From positions 1 through 37,347 of the forward strand of contig PKTA01000105.1 in assembly GCA_002869365.1 (NCBI GenBank): a DNA stretch of 37,347 nucleotides, given 5' to 3'. Shown here one piece after another: positions 30,565 through 37,347 of this stretch. The position numbers were made by a program, and so were the translations under genes. The number at the start of each line of letters is the position of its first letter. The stretch's first letter is position 1. The stretch comes from Marinilabiliales bacterium. GTDB lineage: Bacteria > Bacteroidota > Bacteroidia > Bacteroidales > F082. The notes under the pieces were generated by a model. That model was not told where the DNA came from and searched no databases. It was given only the letters and a program-made list of their open reading frames with translations.

Positions 30565-32196
30565 TTATTCTTCACACATAAAAGGATAACGATAATCTTT
30601 AGGAGGATTAAAGTTTTCCTTAATAGTTCTTGGAGAAGTCCAGCGAATCATATTTAAATATGAACCGGCTTTGTCATTTGTTCCAGATGCTCTTGCACCG
30701 CCAAATGGCTGCTGTCCAACAACTGCTCCGGTTGGCTTATCATTGATATAGAAGTTTCCTGCAGCTTGTGATAAATAACTTACAGCATGATCGGTTACAT
30801 ATCTGTCGTCGGAGAAAATGGCACCTGTTAAGGCATAAGGAGATGTAGTGTTTACTAACTCCAGAGTTTCTTCCCATTTATCAGCTTCGTATACATAAAT
30901 TGTAAGAACCGGCCCGAATAACTCTTCTTCCATGGTAATGTAACGAGGATTAGAAGTCAGAATGACTGTAGGCTCTATAAAATAACCAACGCTATCATCA
31001 TGTCCTCCACCGAAAATAATTTCAGTTTCGGAATCTTTCTTAGCATTGTCGATGAACATTGAAAGTTTATCGAAACTTGCTTTGTCGATAACGGCACCCA
31101 TAAAGTTTGAGAAATCCTCAATATCACCCATCTTAACTGTTTTTAGATCGGCAACAAGTTTTTCTTTTACATCATCCCAAAGGTTATCTGGAATATATGC
31201 TCTTGAAGCAGCAGAACATTTCTGGCCCTGGAATTCGAAAGCACCTCTCAATAAAGCTGTTGCAACCTGTTCGGCATTTGATGATTTGTGTGCTAAAACA
31301 AAATCTTTTCCTCCTGTTTCACCAACAATACGAGGATATGTTTTGTATTTTGAAATGTTAGTTCCTATTGTTTTCCATATCTGTTGGAAAACTCCTGTTG
31401 ATCCTGTGAAGTGGAATCCAGCAAAATCAGGATGCTCCATAACTACTTTTCCACCTACCGGACCGGAAACAAATACAAGGTTAATAACTCCGTCAGGAAC
31501 TCCTGCTTCTTCAAACAAGTCCATTAATACTTTAGCTGAATAAACCTGAGTATTAGAACATTTCCAAACCACAACATTACCCATCATTGCAGGGGCTGTT
31601 TGTAAGTTACCTGCAATAGAAGTAAAGTTAAATGGAGTAAGTGCATAAACGAAACCTTCCAAAGGACGATATTCAAGACGATTCCAGGTAGTTTTGTCGG
31701 ATGCAGGTTGTTGAGCATAAATTTCGGTCATATACTGTACATTAAACCTGAAAAAATCGGCAAGTTCACAAGCAGCATCAATTTCTGCCTGATGAGCAGT
31801 TTTCGACTGGCCCAACATTGTTGCGGCATTAATTTTTGCTCTATATGGTCCTGAAAGTAAATCGGCAGCTCTTAAAAAGATTGCAGCACGATGTTCCCAA
31901 GGCATTTTGGCCCACTTTTTTGAAGCCTCTAATGCGGCATTAATGGCCATAGTTACATGTTCTTCGCCACCTCTGTAAAAATAACCCAAGGTATGTTTTA
32001 TATCGTGTGGGGGATGTAGGGCTACTTTTTGATCAGTAGTAATACGTTTTCCGCCAATAACCATAGGAATTTCAATTTCCTGCGATTTTAACTCCGCTAA
32101 CATAGCCTTTAGTTCTTTCTTTTCAGGAGAACCCGGGGCATATGACTTAACCGGCTCATTATATGCTCTTGGCACACTCTCAAGATTCTTATACAT
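30565..32196 (-). CDS. pruA: 1-pyrroline-5-carboxylate dehydrogenase
   Basis: Aldehyde dehydrogenase that oxidises glutamate semialdehyde (from P5C) to glutamate with NAD+, the second step of proline breakdown. The 543 residues match the free-standing P5CDH type (not fused to proline dehydrogenase): N-terminal NEPVKSYAPGSPEKKELKAML, IPMVIGGK, the NAD-site FHFTGSTGVF, the general base Glu293 in VGETGGKD, and catalytic Cys327 in FEFQGQKCSAASRAYIP. The C-terminus holds the GAVVGQQPFGGARASGTNDKAG and LNMIRWTSPRTIKENF motifs. A perfect -7 element lies at 32235-32242. The proline dehydrogenase gene is not in the window; the convergent MHS transporter could supply substrate. Confidence 0.96.
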   Translation of the reverse strand: MYKNLESVPRAYNEPVKSYAPGSPEKKELKAMLAELKSQEIEIPMVIGGKRITTDQKVALHPPHDIKHTLGYFYRGGEEHVTMAINAALEASKKWAKMPWEHRAAIFLRAADLLSGPYRAKINAATMLGQSKTAHQAEIDAACELADFFRFNVQYMTEIYAQQPASDKTTWNRLEYRPLEGFVYALTPFNFTSIAGNLQTAPAMMGNVVVWKCSNTQVYSAKVLMDLFEEAGVPDGVINLVFVSGPVGGKVVMEHPDFAGFHFTGSTGVFQQIWKTIGTNISKYKTYPRIVGETGGKDFVLAHKSSNAEQVATALLRGAFEFQGQKCSAASRAYIPDNLWDDVKEKLVADLKTVKMGDIEDFSNFMGAVIDKASFDKLSMFIDNAKKDSETEIIFGGGHDDSVGYFIEPTVILTSNPRYITMEEELFGPVLTIYVYEADKWEETLELVNTTSPYALTGAIFSDDRYVTDHAVSYLSQAAGNFYINDKPTGAVVGQQPFGGARASGTNDKAGSYLNMIRWTSPRTIKENFNPPKDYRYPFMCEE

Positions 32197-32234
32197 AATC
32201 GAATAATTTATAATTGTACTAAATTTTAAGTCGG

Positions 32235-32242
32235 CAAAATTA
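32235..32242 (-). promoter_or_regulatory. Promoter -7 element of pruA
   Basis: Minus strand TAATTTTG, a perfect TA-N2-TTTG, 38 bases before the pruA ATG. Confidence 0.5.
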
Positions 32243-32394
32243 GTAAATATTTTATATATTGTTTAATATTTAACAGGTATTAATATTGTTTATTAATTAG
32301 GAAATGCATTATTAAAATATTGACTGGAAATCAGGTAGTTAACAAAAATTGTTTTGATTTAATTTTTATGTTAAATTCGCTTTAAAATTGCTAT

Positions 32395-32760
32395 ATGAAA
32401 TTAATATCCACTAATATTTGTAAAACCAGCGACATAGGTGTAAATGATAATCTGTTTGGAGGCAGAATGCTATCGTGGCTGGATGAGGCCGGAGGGATTA
32501 TGGCATCACAGGTTTGTAAATCTACTAATGTGATTACTTTGAAAATTGATGAGGTTTTGTTTTTACGACCTGTAAAGGTAAAAGAGCAAATACGCATTTA
32601 CGGTAAACTTGATAGAATTGGAAATACTTCCATTTCACTTCATCTTGAAGCCAGACGAAATTGTGTTGAGGAAAATACGGAAGCGGTAGTTTGTTCCACA
32701 AAGATGATTTTTGTACATATTGGTGAAGATGGAAGGCCTAAGAAAATCAAGATTTCTTAA
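32395..32760 (+). CDS. Hotdog-fold acyl-CoA thioesterase (YciA/BACH type)
   Basis: Hydrolyses acyl-CoA to free acid and CoA. The 121 residues have the family pattern: NDNLFGGRMLSWLDEAGGIMASQVC (the NxxGxxFGGxLLxxxDxxA-type helix with active-site Asn and Asp), VTLKIDEVLFLRPVKVKEQIRIYGKLDRIGNTSISLHLEA, and a C-terminal CSTKMIFVHIGEDGRPKKI. This places it near YciA/acyl-CoA hydrolases rather than PaaI or FabZ. TAAATTCG at 32372-32379 is a near match to the -7 consensus. It stands alone, facing a second thioesterase gene across the repeat spacer at 32763-33004. Confidence 0.9.
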   Translation: MKLISTNICKTSDIGVNDNLFGGRMLSWLDEAGGIMASQVCKSTNVITLKIDEVLFLRPVKVKEQIRIYGKLDRIGNTSISLHLEARRNCVEENTEAVVCSTKMIFVHIGEDGRPKKIKIS

Positions 32761-32762
32761 CA

Positions 32763-33004
32763 GCAAAGCGCAAAGCGCAAAGCGAATCGCGCAGAGAAAG
32801 TTGACTAAACTTAGCGCACTCTGCATAAATCTCTGCATCCTCTGCGGTTAAATTATACCGCGTACATTAACCTTAGTGTTCCATAGAGGTTTATTTTTTT
32901 AACCGCAAAGAGCGCCAAGTAAAACGAGTTTACATAATTTTTTTACCACGAAGAACACAAATAAAACTAAGCGTCCTCTGCGCAATTCTCTGCGTACACT
33001 GTGG
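32763..33004. repeat. Degenerate inverted-repeat intergenic element
   Basis: The spacer between the two convergent thioesterase genes consists of related words in both orientations. GCAAAGC occurs three times in tandem at 32763-32783, and AACCGCAAAGAGCGCCAAG stands in the middle. CTCTGCATCCTCTGCGGTTAA (in part) lies near 32830-32855, with a second version CTCTGCGCAATTCTCTGCG and GTGGTTAA near 32975-33008. The GCAAAGCGC-type and CTCTGCG-type words are reverse-complement relatives. It looks like an old dispersed palindromic repeat of the type common in environmental Bacteroidota, without coding capacity. Its end overlaps the stop of the right-hand gene. Confidence 0.7.
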
Positions 33005-33481
33005 TTAATCTTTTATAAAAAATTCGCTGTATTCAGGATAATATAATTTCCTTTTAGCCAAGTCCTGTGGGAAAGTATAATAGGTAATATCACTTGTCGA
33101 GCAAAGGCTACCACCTTCGGTAAACAATTCCACATGCACCTCAACAATATTTCGTCTTTTGGATTTAAGATTTGCTTTTAGAAGTATTTCACCTTCACTG
33201 GGTACCGGCTGTATATATCTGGTATTCATCGAACTGGTTACTCCCGAAGTTTTTATTTTTATCTGCACAAACCAGGCACCCACCTCATCCATAAGTGTTG
33301 CTTGTATTCCCCCATGCAGTATGTTGTGAAAACCCTGATAATGCTTTTCTGCTTTCCATTTTGATATCAGGTATTCACCATCTTCGTAAAACTCCATTTT
33401 TAATCCCAAAGGATTTTTGTCGGAGCAGGCAAAACATAAATGCCCATCAAGTTTATTATAAGGGTTGTTTATTTTTCTCAT
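33005..33481 (-). CDS. PaaI family hotdog thioesterase
   Basis: The 158-residue protein is a hotdog-fold thioesterase of the PaaI/4HBT type: LDGHLCFACSDKNPLGLKMEFYEDGEYLISKWKAEKHYQGFHNILHGGIQATLMDEVGAW contains the core HGG motif and the following acidic residue that acts in catalysis. The N-terminal CFACSDKNPLGL (Cys pair with NP) is a feature of a subgroup of stand-alone thioesterases. The substrate is unknown. Its last bases lie in the end of the repeat spacer, so the final few codons may derive from the repeat. Its ATG lies 22 bases after the stop of the MORN-type gene, so the two may be cotranscribed. Confidence 0.88.
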   Translation of the reverse strand: MRKINNPYNKLDGHLCFACSDKNPLGLKMEFYEDGEYLISKWKAEKHYQGFHNILHGGIQATLMDEVGAWFVQIKIKTSGVTSSMNTRYIQPVPSEGEILLKANLKSKRRNIVEVHVELFTEGGSLCSTSDITYYTFPQDLAKRKLYYPEYSEFFIKD

Positions 33482-33503
33482 GAATGTTTTAATCTTATAC
33501 CAC

Positions 33504-34229
33504 TTAATATTCTGTTTTACTTATTACATCTCCCGGCTTATCATAGATAATCCACTCGCCACTTTTCTCGCCATTAAGATAAAATCCGGAAGTTTTTACA
33601 TTACCGTTGGAGAAGAATTCCTTGAAAGGACCGTGAGCCTTATTCATTTTAAAGGTTTTGAAACTTTTATAATTACCATTTGAATAAAATGTTTCTTGTC
33701 GGCCATCGAACTCACCATCTTTATATGAGTACACTGCTATCGCATTTGCACTTTGGTCGTACCATATTGCCTGACCGTTCTTCTCGCCATTCTTATAAAT
33801 TGACTCTTCCTGAATTTTACCATTCTCATAATAAACCTTTCTCTCTCCATCAAGAACCCCCATTTTGTAATTTTCGGCAAGTTGCATTCTGCCACCGGCA
33901 TTAAATAATAATTTCTTACCATTAATTACCCCTTTCGTATAATCTATTTGTTCGGTTATGTATCCACGCTTGCTTATTTTTAGATATAAGCCGTCTTTTT
34001 GGCCATTTTTATAAACTTCCAATATATGTAATTGTCCGTTTTCGAAGAATGTTTTCCACTCCCCATCCATTTTATAATCTTTAAAAGTTCCGTTTATCTT
34101 TAACGAACCATAATCAGTTTCATAATATCCACTTTCAATAGTATCGGGAAGTATGTTTTTAATGTTTTGACTTAAAAGGAATAAAGGTGATAAAGCAAAA
34201 ATCAAAATAATGATATAGTATTTATACAT
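33504..34229 (-). CDS. MORN-like repeat protein (toxin-antitoxin YwqK-type family)
   Basis: From ATG 34229 the product has 241 residues and starts with a signal peptide (MYKYYIIILIFALSPLFLLSQ), so it is exported. A longer frame to 34280 would bury this signal. The rest is at least eight tandem repeats of about 22 residues with the pattern GxxxxxxYxNGxxxxxxxYKxGxxxG, for example GEWKTFFENGQLHILEVYKNGQKDG, GERKVYYENGKIQEESIYKNGEKNG and GPFKEFFSNGNVKTSGFYLNGEKSG. Such MORN variants form elongated beta-sheets; many Bacteroidota members are annotated after the B. subtilis YwqK antitoxin, but nothing here looks like a toxin partner. Function is unknown; a binding or scaffold role outside the cytoplasm is plausible. 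Confidence 0.88.
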   Translation of the reverse strand: MYKYYIIILIFALSPLFLLSQNIKNILPDTIESGYYETDYGSLKINGTFKDYKMDGEWKTFFENGQLHILEVYKNGQKDGLYLKISKRGYITEQIDYTKGVINGKKLLFNAGGRMQLAENYKMGVLDGERKVYYENGKIQEESIYKNGEKNGQAIWYDQSANAIAVYSYKDGEFDGRQETFYSNGNYKSFKTFKMNKAHGPFKEFFSNGNVKTSGFYLNGEKSGEWIIYDKPGDVISKTEY

Positions 34230-34292
34230 ATGAGTATGTTTTAAATCATTTGGTAACTTTAATATAATAAGAATGGACAAAATTAAAATACT

Positions 34293-34455
34293 ATGAGTTA
34301 CCCTTGTGCATTTATAAAGAAAAATTTCAATAACATCTCAATTTTCATCAATTTTATCTCAAACCTTGAGATTGAATACTTATTGTGTCTCTTTTTTCCC
34401 GCTTTTGGCGCCTATATAAAGAAAGGCCAAATGCACAAAACGCGGTATTAATCAT
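34293..34455. ncRNA. Candidate structured RNA with a rod-like fold (6S RNA-like shape)
   Basis: By eye the region folds into a long rod. ATGA (34293-34296) pairs with TCAT (34452-34455), TACC (34299-34302) with GGTA (34444-34447), and a perfect 10-bp helix joins TTGTGCATTT (34304-34313) to AAATGCACAA (34429-34438). Next comes a large asymmetric bubble whose 3' side can form a small GCCT/AGGC hairpin. The upper arm is CAATAA (34328-34333) with TTATTG (34380-34385), then TCAAT with ATTGA, and a terminal CTCAA-ACC-TTGAG hairpin. Closing stem, bubble with a 3'-side hairpin and apical arm at about 160 nt recall 6S RNA, but no good promoter or terminator fixes strand or ends. Confidence 0.3.
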
Positions 34456-34493
34456 TATAAGTTAGTAAGAAAAGGCAATTTGTAAAAAGAAAA

Positions 34494-34525
34494 CAGGTCG
34501 GGGAGAAAATCTCACAACCGACCTG
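34494..34525 (-). terminator. GC-rich hairpin, possible terminator of the rimO transcript
   Basis: CAGGTCGG (34494-34501) pairs with CCGACCTG (34518-34525); inside, GAG and CTC add three pairs. On the minus strand it is followed by TTTTCTTTTTA, a U-rich tail, so it could end the dnaB-side transcript about 210 bases after the rimO stop. On the plus strand no U-tract follows. Confidence 0.5.
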
Positions 34526-34738
34526 AATCAACCAAAACCAAATTTTTCAATTACAATTGTTCCTTTTGAGGAATATATTATATTATGGCTTTGCAATAGG
34601 CATGCCAATAAATATAATAAACTGATTAATAGTGGAGTGTAATAGAGGAGGGTATTTGTGAAGTTGTTAGATGACCTAATAGTTTCACTAATGGTTATTT
34701 ATAAGTAGTAAAATCTCCGAAAATGTATAAATGGATAC

Positions 34739-36034
34739 TTAGTCTTGAATTATCTTTCCGTAAAGGTCAAAAAAATCTGCTTTTATAATATTTGTATTAT
34801 AAAATTTACCAACTTTTAATTCTTCGCCTGATTTTTCAATAAGCACCTCATTATCAACCTCAGGGGAATCAAATTCTGTTCTTCCAACAAAATAGTTTTC
34901 TTCTTTTCTGTCGATTATTACTTTTAAGTTTAAACCAACTTTCTCTTTATTTTTCTCAAGCGATAATTGCTGCTGGAGCATCATTAATTTATCTGCACGA
35001 TCTTGTTTTTCCTGATCACTAACATCATCCTTTAATTCAAAGGCTGAGGTGTCTTCCTCTTCTGAATATTGAAAAACGCCTAGTCTGTCGAACTTATATT
35101 TCGCAACGAAATCATAAAGTTCTTCAAACTCTTCCTCCGTTTCACCCGGATAACCAACTATTAAAGTGGTACGCAAACTTGCATCAGGAAGTTTTTCTCT
35201 GAATCGTTCAATTAGTTTAATGGTAGTATCCTTATCATGCGACCTTTTCATCGACTTTAGAATACGGTTATTAATATGTTGGAGTGGAATATCAAGGTAA
35301 TTACAAACTTTCGGGTTGTTTTTTATTTCATCAATTACTTCCAAGGGGAATCCTGCAGGATATGCATAATGCAAACGTATCCATTCGATTCCTTCTGTTT
35401 TTGAAAGTTTATTGACCAATTCCGATATTTTTCTTTTCCTGTAAAGATCTATACCGTAATAGGTTAAGTCCTGTGCTATTAAAATCAATTCTTTCACTCC
35501 TTTAGAAGCAAGAAATTTCGCCTCATCCAGTAATAATTCTATGGGTTTGGATTTATGTTTACCTCTTATTAGAGGAATCGCGCAATAGGAACAGTTTCTA
35601 TCGCAGCCTTCAGAAATTTTTAAATACGCAAAATGTGATGGTGTCGTAATCTTCCTTTCACCAACTAACTCTTCCTTATAATCAACATGTAGAGTTTTTA
35701 GGATATCCGGCAATTCATTAACACCAAAAAAACCATCAACATCAGGAATTTCCTTTTTAAGAGATTCTCTATATCGTTGTGATAAGCATCCTGTTACAAA
35801 TACTTTCTCCGTTAGTCCATCGCTTTTGGCTTTGGTTAACTGTAGTATAGTGTCTATGGATTCTTCTTTCGCATCACCAATAAAGCCACAAGTGTTAACT
35901 ACCTGAATATTAGCGGTTTTATTTAAATTATGACTGACAATATAGTTATCACCCAATTGGCGCATTAATACCTCTGAGTCGACGAGGTTTTTACTGCAGC
36001 CTAAACTTATGATATTGATGGTTTTTTTCTTCAA
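34739..36034 (-). CDS. rimO: Ribosomal protein S12 methylthiotransferase RimO
   Basis: Radical SAM enzyme that adds a methylthio group to an aspartate of ribosomal protein S12. In 431 residues the N-terminal UPF0004 domain holds the auxiliary cluster cysteines Cys13 (SLGCSKN), Cys49 (NTCGFI) and Cys83 (VTGC). The radical SAM CxxxCxxC is Cys144, Cys148 and Cys151 (EGCDRNCSYCAIP), and a C-terminal TRAM domain follows (about 365-431). The SLGCSKNLVDSEV start and VGYPGETEEEFEELYDFV segment are RimO-type rather than MiaB-type. The gene lies 5 bases after the DUF6263 gene, so both are on one transcript. Confidence 0.96.
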   Translation of the reverse strand: MKKKTINIISLGCSKNLVDSEVLMRQLGDNYIVSHNLNKTANIQVVNTCGFIGDAKEESIDTILQLTKAKSDGLTEKVFVTGCLSQRYRESLKKEIPDVDGFFGVNELPDILKTLHVDYKEELVGERKITTPSHFAYLKISEGCDRNCSYCAIPLIRGKHKSKPIELLLDEAKFLASKGVKELILIAQDLTYYGIDLYRKRKISELVNKLSKTEGIEWIRLHYAYPAGFPLEVIDEIKNNPKVCNYLDIPLQHINNRILKSMKRSHDKDTTIKLIERFREKLPDASLRTTLIVGYPGETEEEFEELYDFVAKYKFDRLGVFQYSEEEDTSAFELKDDVSDQEKQDRADKLMMLQQQLSLEKNKEKVGLNLKVIIDRKEENYFVGRTEFDSPEVDNEVLIEKSGEELKVGKFYNTNIIKADFFDLYGKIIQD

Positions 36035-36039
36035 ATAAT

Positions 36040-36879
36040 TTATTTTTCTTGTGATTCAACGCCCACTGTTCCGCTAATAGTAGCAGGAAATGTATTTCCT
36101 CCCTGATTCATTTCCATAGTCATTTCCATGTCCATTTCCGACGACATTGTCCAGCCTGTTTTAGGATCTATTATCATTTCTCCGGTGATTGTACCGTCAA
36201 TTTTTGAATCCATATCTTTTAATTTATTGGCGGTTATTTTCGACTTGACACCTAATGTAACGGCTTTCTTTTTAATTTTAAGTACAGTATAAGTAGTATG
36301 ATAACTCATATCACTATCCTTCAAAGGAGTAATATCAGCATCCCAACTGTCGCCAACAGCAACTTTATGGTCGGGGAAATTAGCATAACTGTTTCCCGAT
36401 GTTAAATTGTTGGTTACATCACTATTGTCGACAAAACTACCCAGGTCGTATTCAACTATTTCCCCTTTTTCATCAATAGTAACCGAATAAGTTGACCCAA
36501 CTAATTTATCTAATGATTCGGCAATTTTTTTTACCATAGGGTCATTTTTTGTGCTGTCGATTTCTGAATCGTAAATAATTTCCATTCCGAATATGCTTTG
36601 AACCATTCTCATGGTACTTAAGGTAGTGTTAAGTTTAAAATTATCATTATTTTCTTCAACAACGATATCGGTTTTCATATTCATTTCCTGGTTTAGGCTC
36701 ATGGTTTGACCATTAGCTTCGAAACTAATTTCCTGATCGAGACTGGTAATGCTTATAAAAGAAGAACCTTCTTTAAGTTTATACTTTAACATAACTTTTT
36801 TTTGAGCAAAAGATGTTACTATAAACATAGGTAACATTATTAAGGCTGCTACCATGGCCAATTTTTTGAAACTTTTCAT
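36040..36879 (-). CDS. DUF6263 family secreted protein
   Basis: The 279-residue protein has a signal peptide (MKSFKKLAMVAALIMLPMFIVTSFAQ) and a mature part made mostly of beta-strands: MLKYKLKEGSSFISITSLDQEISFEANGQ, LKINTTLSTMRMVQ-like strands, YSVTIDEKGEIVEYD, and MDSKIDGTITGEMIIDPKTGWTMSSEMDMEMTMEM near the end. This is the layout of DUF6263, a Bacteroidota family of unknown function with a possible lipid- or ligand-binding beta-clam fold. It has no lipobox and no T9SS domain, so it is probably periplasmic. It lies between dnaB (58 bases) and rimO (5 bases), with no evident terminator. Confidence 0.8.
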   Translation of the reverse strand: MKSFKKLAMVAALIMLPMFIVTSFAQKKVMLKYKLKEGSSFISITSLDQEISFEANGQTMSLNQEMNMKTDIVVEENNDNFKLNTTLSTMRMVQSIFGMEIIYDSEIDSTKNDPMVKKIAESLDKLVGSTYSVTIDEKGEIVEYDLGSFVDNSDVTNNLTSGNSYANFPDHKVAVGDSWDADITPLKDSDMSYHTTYTVLKIKKKAVTLGVKSKITANKLKDMDSKIDGTITGEMIIDPKTGWTMSSEMDMEMTMEMNQGGNTFPATISGTVGVESQEK

Positions 36880-36937
36880 ATGTTTTATTATTAGTTTTTT
36901 AAGAAATGCTTTCTGTAATTATTAAAAATACAAGGAA

Positions 36938-37347
36938 TTAAAATGGAGTATCGTCACCAAGATCATTAAAATCGTCCATTTTCGATTTCTTGGTGATAAA
37001 TCCTGCCTGAACATCTCCACTGGAGAAACTACTTGCTCCACCCTGAATATAATCCTCAAAGCGAGCAAATTTATCAATAAATCTTAATTTGATATCACCA
37101 ACTGCACCATTACGATGTTTTGCAATAATTATTTCCGTAACTCCTTCTGTTGGTGTGCCATCCTCAAATTCATCAATTTTATAATACTCTGCACGGTAAA
37201 TAAATAAAACAAGGTCGGCATCCTGCTCAATTGCTCCTGATTCTCTAAGGTCGGATAAAATAGGTCTTTTACTTTGTCCTGGCCTGGTTTCCACCGCACG
37301 ACTCAACTGTGAAAGTGCGAGTACAGGTACATTAAGTTCCTTTGCCA
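36938..37347 (-). CDS. dnaB: Replicative DNA helicase DnaB, C-terminal part (cut by window edge)
   Basis: Only the last part of the gene is in the window; the frame continues to the right edge. The visible residues run from [21 protein letters not shown], the H3/H4-type helicase motif with the conserved Gln-Leu-Ser-Arg, through [29 protein letters not shown] and [21 protein letters not shown], where the Arg-finger region KxRxG lies, to an acidic tail ending DDLGDDTPF. DnaB unwinds DNA ahead of the replication fork as a hexamer. The first visible TTG codon at 37306 is not a start, since the conserved sequence continues upstream of it. Confidence 0.95.
   Translation of the reverse strand, partial: AKELNVPVLALSQLSRAVETRPGQSKRPILSDLRESGAIEQDADLVLFIYRAEYYKIDEFEDGTPTEGVTEIIIAKHRNGAVGDIKLRFIDKFARFEDYIQGGASSFSSGDVQAGFITKKSKMDDFNDLGDDTPF

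Larger units (their letters stand above)
34281..34738. other. Gene-free spacer with structured sequences
   Basis: No convincing gene lies here. It contains a rod-like inverted-repeat region at 34293-34455 and a GC-rich hairpin at 34494-34525, both listed separately. A minor hairpin TTCCT/AGGAA is at 34560-34573. The segment 34600-34738 shows nothing I can name. Confidence 0.7.

Noticed and set aside
32763-32783. Tandem GCAAAGC units considered as a start of a CRISPR or microsatellite locus
   Set aside because: Only three 7-base units with no spacers; part of a degenerate intergenic repeat.
33504-34229. Toxin-antitoxin locus because of the YwqK-like repeats
   Set aside because: The protein has a signal peptide, and the neighbour is a thioesterase; no toxin gene is adjacent.
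34658-34708. 16-codon GTG frame preceded by GAGGAGGG
   Set aside because: Shine-Dalgarno sequences are hardly used in Bacteroidota, the peptide has no recognisable feature, and chance is enough to explain it.
1-37347. tRNA genes
   Set aside because: No T-loop/anticodon-stem pattern was noticed on either strand while reading, but a covariance search was not possible.

Overview
This window is chromosomal DNA from a member of the Bacteroidota, most likely a marine or environmental Bacteroidia (Marinilabiliales/Bacteroidales-like; the order is an inference). The signs are AT-rich sequence, several proteins with type IX secretion (T9SS) C-terminal sorting domains, repeated TA-N2-TTTG promoter -7 elements just upstream of genes, almost no Shine-Dalgarno sequences, Bacteroidota-typical families (DUF6263, PorT-like barrel, DUF5074 propellers), and a bacterial type A RNase P RNA. 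Nearly everything is core or housekeeping; I see no phage, insertion sequence, integrase or CRISPR array.

Layout. 1-6750 (+): tatA, a MATE exporter with a TTG start, an exported lipoprotein prolyl oligopeptidase, then a PiT phosphate transporter with a PhoU-like tail whose stop codon overlaps the GTG start of a SLOG-fold putative nucleotide/molybdenum-cofactor-binding protein. 6790-7180: rnpB with its promoter. 7210-10265 (+): rpsP (S16 with a very long acidic repeat tail), rimM, trmN6-like methyltransferase and a lipoprotein class I glutamine amidotransferase. 10281-18795 (-): a DUF985 cupin with a PorT-like barrel, then a run of a small secreted protein, two large T9SS cargo proteins and tex. 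18989-19852 (+): prmC. 19900-22617 (-): yebC, an ATP-grasp ligase, OsmC-like protein and a GreA-C-domain protein, most with their own promoters.

22661-28290 (-) is the most interesting module: a cobalamin riboswitch with its own promoter and a terminator-like hairpin abutting the first start codon, followed by four tightly packed genes. These are a T9SS-exported beta-propeller, a second T9SS-exported surface protein, a BtuB-like TonB-dependent receptor and a BtuG-like beta-propeller lipoprotein. I read this as a surface vitamin B12 capture and uptake operon in which two of the surface components are T9SS cargo.

28300-28870 is an intergenic stretch with a duplicated ~102-bp repeat. After it come a small basic lipoprotein and an MHS-type MFS transporter (+), pruA (-), and two hotdog thioesterases facing each other across a second repeat-rich spacer. 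Next are a MORN-like repeat protein (-), a 0.5-kb non-coding spacer with a rod-like inverted-repeat structure and a GC-rich hairpin, then rimO, a DUF6263 protein and the 3' end of dnaB, which runs off the right edge (-).
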